64,000 nt of DNA. Origin: an uncultured Muribaculaceae bacterium (GTDB lineage: Bacteria; Bacteroidota; Bacteroidia; Bacteroidales; Muribaculaceae). The DNA lies in assembly GCA_910576775.1 (NCBI GenBank), contig CAJTJV010000009.1:1-64000 (forward strand), read 5' to 3'. A program made the translations under genes and the position numbers. The notes beneath the pieces are model-generated. The model saw nothing but the letters and a program-made list of their open reading frames with translations. It ran no database searches and was not told the origin of the DNA. Numbering within the stretch: position 1 is the stretch's first letter; each line of letters starts with the position of its first letter. Shown piece by piece: positions 6,701-14,864 of this stretch.

Positions 6701-9125
6701 TGGAGGGGATTGCGGTGACGTTCGGGCTGAGAGTGACTTTCTCAAGAGAGGAACAGCCGCTGAATACATTGGAACCAAGATTTACGATGGTCTCGGGAAT
6801 ACTTATTTCCTTAAGCGATGAACAGTTCTGGAACATACTGCTGCTGAATCCGGTAAGACCTTTGGGTAATGTTATTCTCTCAATAAGCGAGCAACCAGCG
6901 AATGCGCTTGTACCGAGACTTGTAACGCTCTCGGGAATCGTGATTGTTCTGAGCGACGAACAGTTTTGGAAAGCATTGTTGGGAATGGCCTTGAGATTGG
7001 ATGGCAATACTATTGATTCAAGTCTTTTGCATGTCTGGAAGCAGTAGTTGCCGAGAGTTGTTATATTTTCACCAAGTACAATTGAAGTCAGTCCCGAATA
7101 GGAGAAGCAGTATTGTGGCAATGTGGTAAGACCGGCGGGAATATTTATATTACTGAGAGACGGAGTCTGAAAGAAGCAACGGTCGCCAAGGCTCGTAAGC
7201 CTTTCGGGAAGTTTGATATTGTCGATAACGGAGCAGTATGTGAAAGCGTATGCGCCGATACTGGTAACGGTGGCCGGAATCTCTACTTTCTCGAGTTTTG
7301 AACATTCATAAAACGCATGGCGCGGAATGGAGACAAGACCGTCAGGAAGAACTACGGAAGCCATTTCTGCCGCGCCATAGAAAATGCTGTCGTTTAAAGA
7401 GCTTACATTGAATATCTTGCCTTGGTACGATACTTTTGTAGGGATTACCACATTTTCGGTATATCCGGCGAGATTGACTGTGGCTATGCTCTTGCGGTCG
7501 ACGGCGCCTTCAGGTTTGTGGTATGTGGCGCAGACGTTCATATTGCCTTCTGCGATGGAAAGGATTTTGTAGGAAACACCGTTCAAGGCGAAAAAGTCGC
7601 CGACATTTACGGAAATACAGAATTCATCGTGTTTGCTGAATCCGTTCCAGCCTTGTGCGGCGGCATAGCTCTGAGTGAACCCCATCGGCACGGCCAGAGT
7701 GGCGCCGCTATAGGCTGTCAGGCTGAAAGCGTCGGCGGCACATACCGGTGGATATGTGGAGCTTACCGATATTTTGTAGAGTGCGTCGCAGCCTGCGAAG
7801 GCTTCAGAGCCGATAGCTTTCACGCTTGCTGGAATTACGAGTGTTGCGAGTTCCGGGCAATTAGCGAAAGAGCGTGTGCCGATGTTTTCCACCCCATCGG
7901 GGATACTTACTGCGGTGATAGCTGTGCCGGAGTAAAGTTCGTCGGGGATAGTTTTGATATTTTCAGGCAGTATGAATTGCGTGAAAACTGAGCAGCCGCT
8001 GAAAACGCCTTTTCCTAACGATGGAATGACTGCATCATCTGGAAAGACAAGTTTTGAGAGTGTGCTGCCCTTGAATGCATAATCGCCTATTTTCTTTACG
8101 GTCGTCGGTAGTGTGACTGTTCCAATTTGAGCGTTCTCAAATGTGTTGGGTCTGATTTCGGTTACGCTGTAGATATTGCCGTCGACCTCGATTGTTGCCG
8201 GAACGGTAATGTCACCGGAGTAAGCATTCAATGTCTCACCTTCAATCACGAAGGGCGTTACGAGTGATACTGTGCGGCCTGCATAGTTGCCTAATTTATA
8301 ATAGAGACCGTCGACTTTGAATTCCGTGAGAGCACCTTCGGGAATAGGAGCCGGTGCCGCTTTGAAAGATTTCCATGGTGCAGACATCATGTCGACGGCA
8401 AAGTTCCAGCCGTCCCAGCATCCGTCTGTAAGGATACGCCCCGACGCTCCCAAGCTTGAATAACCGAAAGTGCTGTCGGAACTTCCTTTCACCCAATAGG
8501 ACCAGTATGCGGAGTACCATCCGGCACCCCAGTAGTCATCGGTATCGGCGGCTTTCCAGTTGTCGTAGTCATAATCGGGGCTTCCTCCCTGGCCGTGCAC
8601 ATAGCCGCGGGGATGGATGAAAAGTCCGGTCTCGGAATTATACATCCGGTTGCCGTGTCCGATATCGATAAGAGCTATATCTCCATCGGCATCCTTGTCC
8701 CAGCCAATACCATTGATGGTGTAGCCCCCATCGGGATCGGTGGGACTTGATACGTTTGTGTACTGGACAAGGCTGTATAGCTGTGGATTGTCGGTAGTGA
8801 CAGCGCGGAACATATCGGCACCGGTAGCTTCTCCGTCCCAGCGGTAGCCGAAGACAAGAGCATAAGTTTCCGACGGGTCGTTCCATTGGATTACAAGAGC
8901 CGCTTTTTTAGAGCCTTCACCGCTCCAGCTTTGAATCATGTCAAAAGTGAAATTACCGTCAGGCTCGGCAAGGTCGTCGGGATCCGATTGATATTCGGAA
9001 GCGGGAGAAACAGCCGCCGTAGTTTTCTTAGGAGTGTACGGAATACCCTGTATTTGGCGTGGCACAGATGCGTAAACCCCGATGCTTACCGCCGCGGCGG
9101 TAAGCATTACAATTACTTTTTTCAT
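3732..9125 (-). CDS. Giant surface protein: N-terminal paired domain, BspA-type LRRs, Ig-like domains, propeller, T9SS tail
   Basis: The 1797-residue product is a mosaic. It has a signal peptide (1-20). A Trp/Tyr-rich domain at about 55-255 is homologous to the whole of the 319-residue neighbour (shared GYRWDG..TGADMFRA and WGAGWYSAYWSYWV). About twenty BspA-type LRR_5 repeats follow at ~310-950 (pattern I.GxxAFxxCxxLxxIxIPxxV), then Ig-like and bacterial Ig-2-like domains at ~950-1245. A DUF5074/YncE propeller (~1250-1625) begins NEEWFGHSNGSINYI. Another Ig-like segment and a T9SS type A tail end it (MCVYNAAGSAVAEFEV ... SGFYIIADK). It lies in the cobalamin riboswitch operon 29 bases after the 319-residue gene. 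It probably forms an elongated surface scaffold carrying two putative corrinoid-capture modules; the ligand is inferred from context. Confidence 0.85.
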   Translation of the reverse strand: MKKVIVMLTAAAVSIGVYASVPRQIQGIPYTPKKTTAAVSPASEYQSDPDDLAEPDGNFTFDMIQSWSGEGSKKAALVIQWNDPSETYALVFGYRWDGEATGADMFRAVTTDNPQLYSLVQYTNVSSPTDPDGGYTINGIGWDKDADGDIALIDIGHGNRMYNSETGLFIHPRGYVHGQGGSPDYDYDNWKAADTDDYWGAGWYSAYWSYWVKGSSDSTFGYSSLGASGRILTDGCWDGWNFAVDMMSAPWKSFKAAPAPIPEGALTEFKVDGLYYKLGNYAGRTVSLVTPFVIEGETLNAYSGDITVPATIEVDGNIYSVTEIRPNTFENAQIGTVTLPTTVKKIGDYAFKGSTLSKLVFPDDAVIPSLGKGVFSGCSVFTQFILPENIKTIPDELYSGTAITAVSIPDGVENIGTRSFANCPELATLVIPASVKAIGSEAFAGCDALYKISVSSTYPPVCAADAFSLTAYSGATLAVPMGFTQSYAAAQGWNGFSKHDEFCISVNVGDFFALNGVSYKILSIAEGNMNVCATYHKPEGAVDRKSIATVNLAGYTENVVIPTKVSYQGKIFNVSSLNDSIFYGAAEMASVVLPDGLVSIPRHAFYECSKLEKVEIPATVTSIGAYAFTYCSVIDNIKLPERLTSLGDRCFFQTPSLSNINIPAGLTTLPQYCFSYSGLTSIVLGENITTLGNYCFQTCKRLESIVLPSNLKAIPNNAFQNCSSLRTITIPESVTSLGTSAFAGCSLIERITLPKGLTGFSSSMFQNCSSLKEISIPETIVNLGSNVFSGCSSLEKVTLSPNVTAIPSNAFTNCTRLRTITYHGRTEPEEPGVIRLADGTNSIAQYAFQGCTAIKDIILPEDFTTIGGREVFKNTGITRLVIPASVTSMSQNYICGNNEAVTFYFCGTQPVKINKFTLAKASGNYSFSVVVPTGYAETYKNASNWNFYSISEPVISGLVLSDVKLADGKLSGRLTLNYSTELPARFAAANSAIFFDGTTVSVTLTNESAEHVKAEITIGADGSFETAIEDFKAKKGLLATASIVKGTTNYVSEPTTVDAELYVPFAYSKSEYDAHFDEKFTPEIVFEDETYTSEKISYSSSNTEVATVNAKTGLVTVKRTSGDAIIRAYVTEEPDIFAEMTIHAALRKPVERYVLGDGSENITLSYLDILALCPTIEPVDADIQTYDISISDPEIATVYSVTAFNPTRKFLELVTHKTGTVDITFKSQDGSGVQTTYHVTVAEPDRTEAEDSWQDGTFWLNEEWFGHSNGSINYITADGNIRYRAYESQNAYESFGGTSQYAMIFGGKLYVMSKQASDSGDPRKGGGRLVVADAKTLKKLAAFDDILEGGDGRACVGVNASKVYLGTTAGIAIFNPETLEITGKVDGIEPGAKYANQIGDMVCAGRYVFAIKQNFGTLVIDTETDTVVKVLGKDDAGTTTAFPQGVTMTAGGNVWVAATDGANSRKTSLFCYAPTDLSLVKIIEMPAHMSITCGWGSWRPTNFFSENDETAIWFGSGVDNSIVSGNTGYYRWDTKADLSTLTPVFIFPSDLDGIDSNTKQAPYAGVRYDGRNNRLLVAATHGSSSNYRYNWLHFIDCASGKIAKTIHMKDYYWFPTMPVFPDKYAPEFDTIEPIELEMTKNAEGICIDLGVSDRDNMDSAIRVSIMENDEADAPTCFKASLEGRRLTIVPLAAGNDEIGLRAESNGVVTYMSVPVTVNDINTGIRDAALNGSLSITGRRFHATGFNGHTMCVYNAAGSAVAEFEVASDDFSILLPIESGFYIIADKDSSRSIKCIIK

Positions 9126-9154
9126 TGTTAGATGGGCTTGTTAGTTGTTGGTGA

Positions 9155-10114
9155 TTAGTGAATTATGATTTTTCTACTTGTAGTTCCGTCGATAAGGATA
9201 TAAATGCCGGGTTTAGGTAACACTCCTTCCGGAATGTGTATTCCGTCGAGACTGTAAATAACACGCTGCTTCACGGTGTCGTCTACGTCGTGATGTGCAA
9301 CTCCGTTGGGTGTAAAATGGGTATAATCAAGTTCGTGCCAAGGTATGCTTGCTCCTGAATAACCGTCGGGAGTATCGCCGCCTACCGGGCCATTCAAAGG
9401 TGTGTATTTCCATGCGTCGACCGCTCCGTCATCAAGTTTGCGCGAAGTGTATCCGAGTCCGGAATAGCTTAGACTTTCGGAGTCGGTGCCACCAACCCAA
9501 TAGCTCCAATAGCCTTTATACCAACCGGCATTCCAACGTCTTGTATTGTCGGATGATTCCATAAACCAGTGGTCGTAGTCATAACAGGCATAGCCGTAGT
9601 TTTTAGCATCGATGGGATGCTCGAGGATATTTGTTTTTTTTGCTTTCTCTATCGCCTCGCCACAGATTTCAGGAGTATCCCATCCGGGAACACTCGTCTG
9701 GCCAAGCAGTCCGTTTGCCGAGAACCAGTTGAAACTGATATTGGGATCTTCTTGTGCGGAATCGAAATCAAAGGCGATATAGTTTGCAACAGCATTGTCG
9801 TGAGATACGCCTATACCGCATACGGTATTTCCCATCCAACCGGTGTATTGGGTAAAGAGATATAAGTCATTGCATTCGGTAGCGATGGCACGAAACATGT
9901 CTTCTCCCGACGGCTGTCCGTCTGTACTGTCCCATCTGTAGCCCCATATGTATGCCTTTTCTGCAAGTCCGTCGTCGAACTGCACGACAAGCGCCGATCT
10001 GGCGTCGCCCTTGCCCGCCCAATGGGTTATTTTGTCCCAGTCTACTACAAAGGCGTTTGCAGTCAGTGAGACGGCGAGGATGCATAATGCGCAAAGAGTG
10101 TGGTTTTTCCTCAT
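9155..10114 (-). CDS. Secreted B12-operon protein of unknown fold with T9SS-like tail
   Basis: The 319-residue product has a signal peptide (MRKNHTLCALCILAVSLTANA), a single domain of about 230 residues rich in Trp, Tyr and Gly, and a short tail (VIYSLDGIHIPEGVLPKPGIYILIDG) that reads as a T9SS type A-like sorting domain. The central domain shares ordered motifs with the N-terminus of the giant LRR protein: W.G.GD..SALVVQ, WGYRWDS..GEDMFRAIA, WNAGWYKGYWSYWVGG and YSGLGYTSRKL. It therefore defines a module present twice in the operon. Bacteroidetes B12 loci are known to encode non-propeller binders such as BtuH, and whether this domain matches them needs a structural comparison. It lies 24 bases after the PKD-type lipoprotein gene. 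Confidence 0.75.
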   Translation of the reverse strand: MRKNHTLCALCILAVSLTANAFVVDWDKITHWAGKGDARSALVVQFDDGLAEKAYIWGYRWDSTDGQPSGEDMFRAIATECNDLYLFTQYTGWMGNTVCGIGVSHDNAVANYIAFDFDSAQEDPNISFNWFSANGLLGQTSVPGWDTPEICGEAIEKAKKTNILEHPIDAKNYGYACYDYDHWFMESSDNTRRWNAGWYKGYWSYWVGGTDSESLSYSGLGYTSRKLDDGAVDAWKYTPLNGPVGGDTPDGYSGASIPWHELDYTHFTPNGVAHHDVDDTVKQRVIYSLDGIHIPEGVLPKPGIYILIDGTTSRKIIIH

Positions 10115-10138
10115 ATACTGAAAATTTGATTTTTACAA

Positions 10139-11356
10139 TCAATGTTTTGGATGTAACAGTGGGATCTCGGGGAGCGAAATGTCAGAATCGGCTACATGCA
10201 GGTCGGCGGCACGGCATAGCTCGGTGGATGTTTCTCCTATCCACCCGCAATATTGGTTTATGCCGGTATAGACGCGGACGAAATCGATACCCGGCAGTTC
10301 CACATGGGCGCCTTTGTTGTCGACAGCCCAGCCGATGTCGAAACTGTTCAGGTCTTCATAATCGTTGGGGTGGTTGTCGACATAGCCCCAATCGAAGCAA
10401 TAAAGTATATAATATCGTCCGTTTCCGCTTGTGTCAACAGCGTTTGGTGGTAGGCAGGTACCTGTGAACGACAACTCGTCGGCATCAATCCACAGTGGCC
10501 AGTAGCTTTGAGTATGGAATATATTTTTCGGCATATAGCCTTCCGTACCTTCCGAATCAATCCATGGGATATAGCCGGTGTCGGATATGAAACCGCTACT
10601 GTCGGGTGTCGGCGGGCGTCTGTTGTCGGGTTTATGGTAACTGATGGAGTATACATGGCGGGTATCGGGGGAAGTGTAGGCGCTACCGGCAAGTTCATAG
10701 AAAGTGTCGTCGGGAAGACCGTTGCAGTTTTCGTCGTAACTAACCATTACTATACCCGGTTCGGCAGAACCGCCTTTGCGGCTGTTGTCGGTAAGCTCAT
10801 AGAAGCTGTTGCCCCAGATACGGAAATCCTTACGGTCTTTGACATTGACAATCGTATGGTCGAATCCGAATGTTACATATCCGCCGAACCCTCCGAGTGA
10901 AATCATGATATCGTTCTTGCCGCTGATGCATTCTTCCGCTTTTTGGGCCATGGTGGCGGCATCGTCGCCCGGCTCGTATTTCGGCATCTCGTTGATGAAC
11001 TGACCCGGAGCAGGGCAGTAGTCATATACACGTGCGATATAAGGGCTGTATTCCACCTCTTCATGCATCACGTCGACTGTGAATTCGAAATGAAAAGGTG
11101 TCGCAGGGTCTATGATGTCGAATTCGAGATTATAGAGTCCTTCCTCCGCAGCAAGAAAAATATATCGACGGGTGTCGGCTACGATGGTACCGTTTACTTT
11201 CCAGCGATATTCCGCGCCTGTCAAGGCCGATGTGAGTTCAAGTTTCTGCATGCGTGCTATGAGGTAATTGTCATCAATTCCAAGGTTCACCGTTGGCATA
11301 TCGTCGGTACAGGATGTCGCCAGCATGATAAGAAAGGGGAAAGGAATCTTTTTCAT
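10139..11356 (-). CDS. Surface lipoprotein with a PKD-like domain, B12 operon
   Basis: The 405-residue product has a lipoprotein signal peptide ending LIMLATSC, and the residues after the cysteine (TDDMPTV) are acidic, as in the Bacteroidetes surface-export signal. Residues ~25-100 look like a PKD/Ig-like fold (GAEYRWKVNGTIVAD ... GLYNLEFDI). The larger remainder is Gly/Asp/Tyr-rich (LGGFGGYVTFGFDHTI, GIVMVSYDENCNGLPDDTFYELAGS) with no catalytic motif I know. Its start overlaps the stop of the BtuG-like gene by 4 bases, so the two are probably translationally coupled. Similar cell-surface proteins accompany BtuB/BtuG loci in Bacteroidales. A role in corrinoid handling at the surface is inferred from this context. 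Confidence 0.75.
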   Translation of the reverse strand: MKKIPFPFLIMLATSCTDDMPTVNLGIDDNYLIARMQKLELTSALTGAEYRWKVNGTIVADTRRYIFLAAEEGLYNLEFDIIDPATPFHFEFTVDVMHEEVEYSPYIARVYDYCPAPGQFINEMPKYEPGDDAATMAQKAEECISGKNDIMISLGGFGGYVTFGFDHTIVNVKDRKDFRIWGNSFYELTDNSRKGGSAEPGIVMVSYDENCNGLPDDTFYELAGSAYTSPDTRHVYSISYHKPDNRRPPTPDSSGFISDTGYIPWIDSEGTEGYMPKNIFHTQSYWPLWIDADELSFTGTCLPPNAVDTSGNGRYYILYCFDWGYVDNHPNDYEDLNSFDIGWAVDNKGAHVELPGIDFVRVYTGINQYCGWIGETSTELCRAADLHVADSDISLPEIPLLHPKH

Positions 11357-12513
11357 CTTGGAAGGAAGGTTATGTGTGCCGGAATATCACCGGTTCGGAC
11401 GCTCCATTTTTTCTTTCCGTCAGGCGAATAGCAATGAAGACTGCCTGAGCTTACATAGTTTTTGGCGTCAGTGACGAGGATATCCCCGGTTTCGGGATGT
11501 ACGGCTATACCGTAGGGGATGGTGATGTCTTTATCTGTGCCGTCGCTTATGAAATTGGTGTTTACGATTTTTTTTGTACGTATATCAATTATGCCGTATG
11601 AGATGGTATTCGAGGCGGTGAAATTGTTCCATTCGGTGGCATAGTAATAGAGAGAATCGCCGCGGATTGCCATTTCGGAACATGCCACAGGGATTGTATC
11701 GGTTACAATCATGCGGTTGTAACCCGCTTTTTTGTCGAGTACATACAGGCGCGACGGGCGGCTCTTGTAGTCGCCGCGGCCGGTCACCCATAGCTTACCG
11801 TAGCGGTCTTTCTTCAGCCGGTGGAGGTTTATGCCGACAGGAATCCGGTTTACCTGCTTGAAATCCTCCATCTGGATTACAGACACGGTATTGTCATACT
11901 CCGGAGTGCGGTAGCCTCCCGAATTGGCAACATACATATAGTCGTCTATAATTTCCATTTCTTCGGGCTGATAGCCTACGGTTACTTTTCGGGTGATAGC
12001 AAGGGTAGTGGTGTCCATCTCGAACACGGCGCCCTTGGGCGCGTCAGGATCTATCAGCACCGGGCCTATGAAGGAACTTACATAGGCCTTTCCCTTATGG
12101 AAGCGGATATAGCGGCAGTTGGGAATATCGACCTGTCCGATGCGTGTGCCGCTGCGGGCATCGAGAATCTCAACTTTATGCGAGCAGTTTACAACAACAT
12201 ATAGTTTCGAGCCATAGATGCCAATGTCGTTGCCGACGTCGCCCAGTTCTTTTATTACATCCGGATTGCGTTCTGCATAGAAATTCCGTGCGTAAAGTCC
12301 TGTGAGGTAATCATAATAGTCGAGAGTACACTTGTTGGAGCCCATATTACCTTCGTTCAGCAGGTAGAATCCGCGAATGCCTGTCGCCGGGCGTCCGAAA
12401 TCCGATATGATATCGTACTCCGTAGGCACCACAAGCTCGTCCTCACGACAGCTTGTGGTGCACAAGAGTATGAGCAGAAAAAGTGTAATAATGTATTTAG
12501 ACCTGAAAGTCAT
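11353..12513 (-). CDS. btuG: BtuG-like surface lipoprotein (YncE/DUF5074 β-propeller), corrinoid capture
   Basis: The 386-residue product has a lipoprotein signal peptide (LLILLCTTSC), an acidic surface-export-like sequence after the cysteine (REDELVV), and a seven-bladed type propeller across residues ~45-380. The propeller begins with the DUF5074 signature YLLNEGNMGSNKCTLDYYDY and has repeated blade motifs such as KLYVVVNCSHKVEILDARSG, YMYVANSGG and GDILVTDAKNY. In Bacteroides, BtuG caps BtuB and binds cobalamin extremely tightly before handing it over. The position immediately after btuB, with a 4-base overlap, and the upstream riboswitch strongly support the same job here. The length is as expected for the family. 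Confidence 0.88.
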   Translation of the reverse strand: MTFRSKYIITLFLLILLCTTSCREDELVVPTEYDIISDFGRPATGIRGFYLLNEGNMGSNKCTLDYYDYLTGLYARNFYAERNPDVIKELGDVGNDIGIYGSKLYVVVNCSHKVEILDARSGTRIGQVDIPNCRYIRFHKGKAYVSSFIGPVLIDPDAPKGAVFEMDTTTLAITRKVTVGYQPEEMEIIDDYMYVANSGGYRTPEYDNTVSVIQMEDFKQVNRIPVGINLHRLKKDRYGKLWVTGRGDYKSRPSRLYVLDKKAGYNRMIVTDTIPVACSEMAIRGDSLYYYATEWNNFTASNTISYGIIDIRTKKIVNTNFISDGTDKDITIPYGIAVHPETGDILVTDAKNYVSSGSLHCYSPDGKKKWSVRTGDIPAHITFLPR

Positions 12514-14498
12514 ATTTCCACGGTTATTGTGAAACGGTAATTGCGTTTCGGCATGGGGTAGTTCAGGATAACGTCATAATCCTGACTTAAAAGATTGTTG
12601 ACCTCTATAAGTCCGCGGAGCTGCACTTTGCGGATACGGAAATCCTTGCTCAGAGATATATCGCTTGTGTACCAGGGCTGGGTATAATTGTACTTGATAT
12701 TCTCCTGCTGGTTATAACGTTCACCCACATATATGTAACTGTAGTTAAGACCCCATCCGCGCCATGTTGCGTTTACAACGGCAGAGCCGGAATTGCGGGG
12801 AATATAGGGAATCTGGTCGCGGTAATAGTTGTCGGCCGGATTTGTCACGTCGATGGCCTGTTGGAATGTGTACTGCGCACGCAGGGTGATGTCGAGCTGT
12901 TCGACGGGACTGAAAGTAAGCAGGGCTGAGATGTCAAGTCCTTTAATCTGCACCTTGCCGAGGTTAAGCATTGTCCATCTGAACTGTTGCCCTTTGGGGT
13001 AAGCTACAATCTTGTCTTTGACGGTGTTGTAATATGCGTCGGCGGTGAAACGCATCCTGCTCAGCAGGCGATTGGCCGAATGTTCGTATATAACGCCGAT
13101 GTTGTACTGAGTCACGCGTTCCGGGTCGAGTTTGCTGTTGCCCATGTCGGCGTAATACAGGTCGTTGAACGTCGGCATGCGGAAAGATTGTTTGAAGAAT
13201 GCCCGTAGCGAAAGGTCGGTAGTTCTTAGCGGATTGCCGGAGATGAATATCGCAGGAGTGAACACATGTTTGTCTTTTGGAGATTTCCGGTCTTCGAGTT
13301 TGTCGTGGATGAATGTTCCCATGCAGCTTGCCTGAGCCTTGAACCGTTTTATGTCGAGTGCGGCCGCGACGGAGGCAAGATGGCTGAAACGCACAGGTTT
13401 TACGAAGCCGTACATATCGGCATGCAGGTCGTTCCACATGAAATCGTAGCTCGCTGAGATATTTAGGACGGGGAGTACGGCGTACATGTTGGCTGTAGAT
13501 ATATAAATCTCGCGCTGCTTGTACAGATTGTCGATTTTTATCTGTTTGTCGTCGTTGTTTACGTAGTGTGTTCGGTAGAAGGCATATTTGATGTTGGCGA
13601 GTGTGGTGAATCTGCCGATATATTTGGTGAATGAAGCCTGAGCGAAGGAGTTGTTGTCCCAGATACGTTCGCCACGGCGCCATACATTGTTTACGATGGC
13701 GCCGGGGACGCCGCGCTCGGAATTGTAGTTGTAGACTTTTGCCGACCATAGGCCGTTGGTAAAATGACCGAAAACGTTGGCTTCGAGTCGAATGGCGTTG
13801 ATGTCGCCGTTTTGTCTCACCGCCGTGGTATCATAGGCGATTTCCCCGGCCGGATTCACACGTCGGTAACGGAACTTGTATTTCCCGGAGGAATTAACCC
13901 ATTCGGCAGATACGGAAGCATCCACATTGTCCGATAGCTTCATTTCGACGAGTGCCGACGGGTTGATAAGGTCGAAGGAACCGAATCGTACCGTACCTCG
14001 TAGATGGTAATTCTTAGTAGGTTCGAAATGTGGACGCCGCGTGCGCATGTAGACGCTACCGGCATTGCCGAAATCGCGTGCAGGCTGGAGTATGTTGCTT
14101 TTCTGTCCGTTGTATAGAGAAATAGCTTCGATATTGTCAAGGGAGAATTGTCCGAGGTCTATCTGGCCGTTCTGTGCGTTTCCCAATTGTACGCCGTCGT
14201 AGACAACACCGGTGTGATTGGTGCCCATCGAGCGGATATTAACAGTTTTAATACCACCGACTCCGCCGTAATCTTTAATCTGTAAACCGGAGAAATAGCG
14301 TAGGGCATCCGCCACGTTATGGCTGTTGAGCCGTTGGAGTTCCTTGCCGTCAAGACGTTGCGCGGGAATGATTTCATTTTCCGGACGTCGTCCTGTCACG
14401 ACAATTTCATCAAGGCCAATGGAGTCGGTGCTCTCGGAGGCATCCGCGAGTACGCAGCACAAAAATGATAAGACTACGAGTGGTAATTTACGCCACAT
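12510..14498 (-). CDS. btuB: TonB-dependent cobalamin receptor BtuB
   Basis: The 662-residue product has a signal peptide (to about residue 20), a TonB box-like stretch (DEIVVTGRR), and a plug domain with the typical LDGKELQRLNSHNVADALRYFSG and VNIRSMGTNHTGVVYDGVQL. A 22-strand-type barrel follows, ending in an aromatic-rich strand (RNYRFTITVEI). It carries cobalamin or other corrinoids across the outer membrane using energy from TonB-ExbBD. The first gene after the cobalamin riboswitch, it is followed with overlap by the BtuG-like gene. No SusD partner is present, which fits a BtuB rather than a glycan receptor. Confidence 0.92.
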   Translation of the reverse strand: MWRKLPLVVLSFLCCVLADASESTDSIGLDEIVVTGRRPENEIIPAQRLDGKELQRLNSHNVADALRYFSGLQIKDYGGVGGIKTVNIRSMGTNHTGVVYDGVQLGNAQNGQIDLGQFSLDNIEAISLYNGQKSNILQPARDFGNAGSVYMRTRRPHFEPTKNYHLRGTVRFGSFDLINPSALVEMKLSDNVDASVSAEWVNSSGKYKFRYRRVNPAGEIAYDTTAVRQNGDINAIRLEANVFGHFTNGLWSAKVYNYNSERGVPGAIVNNVWRRGERIWDNNSFAQASFTKYIGRFTTLANIKYAFYRTHYVNNDDKQIKIDNLYKQREIYISTANMYAVLPVLNISASYDFMWNDLHADMYGFVKPVRFSHLASVAAALDIKRFKAQASCMGTFIHDKLEDRKSPKDKHVFTPAIFISGNPLRTTDLSLRAFFKQSFRMPTFNDLYYADMGNSKLDPERVTQYNIGVIYEHSANRLLSRMRFTADAYYNTVKDKIVAYPKGQQFRWTMLNLGKVQIKGLDISALLTFSPVEQLDITLRAQYTFQQAIDVTNPADNYYRDQIPYIPRNSGSAVVNATWRGWGLNYSYIYVGERYNQQENIKYNYTQPWYTSDISLSKDFRIRKVQLRGLIEVNNLLSQDYDVILNYPMPKRNYRFTITVEI

Positions 14499-14624
14499 GT
14501 TTTTGATTCAGATACGTTCAACACTGAACTATCTGTAAAGCGTCGTGGCGTCAAAATCAAGATAGAGAGCGTAGCTGTTGCTGCTCTTCGATTATCTTGG
14601 CTCGTCCGCGCAAGCCGTCGACAG

Positions 14625-14797
14625 ATAGGCAAGATGGCAGGTCTTCTGACTTGTTTCTTGTCTGTCGGCGGCCTTCCCGGGGGATTTTCCCAGTGGCAGT
14701 ATGCCGGAGATTCATCGAAACTTACAGCAGCGGGACTGTCCGGGATTCGCACCCGGTTCCCTTTTAATCGGAATTGGATATATCCGTCCGAACCATT
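14625..14797 (-). promoter_or_regulatory. Cobalamin (AdoCbl-type) riboswitch
   Basis: Reading the minus strand, the leader contains the conserved GGGAA...GGTGCGAATCCC region (around 14740-14762), the strongly conserved GCCACTG (14691-14697) and the B12 box AGTCAGAAGACCTGCC (14636-14651), in the right order and spacing. It starts within a few bases of the predicted transcription start at 14805 and lies upstream of btuB, leaving about 130 bases to the ATG for an expression platform. Cobalamin binding is expected to shut off the whole six-gene operon. The exact edges are approximate. Confidence 0.93.
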
Positions 14798-14804
14798 TGC
14801 ACCG

Positions 14805-14835
14805 CAAAATTAATCAAAAAATTTACACCCGCAAA
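14805..14835 (-). promoter_or_regulatory. Promoter of the B12 operon
   Basis: Minus-strand TTTG (14832-14835), a 19-base spacer and TAATTTTG (14805-14812) match the Bacteroidetes promoter consensus. The predicted start site near 14800 puts the riboswitch at the extreme 5' end of the transcript. Confidence 0.8.
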
Positions 14836-14864
14836 AATATAATTACATTGAACCCTGTATATTC

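Noticed and set aside
6490..8110. CRISPR-like repetition in the LRR gene
   Set aside because: The periodicity is coding, with degenerate ~69-base LRR units in frame and no identical repeats or spacers.
12964..13749. 261-residue minus-strand frame within btuB
   Set aside because: It is Arg/His/Gln-rich and in a shifted frame of btuB; btuB itself is intact with clear family motifs.
12510..14498. SusC-type glycan transporter
   Set aside because: It is short for SusC, lacks a SusD partner and the SusC N-terminal extension, and follows a cobalamin riboswitch.
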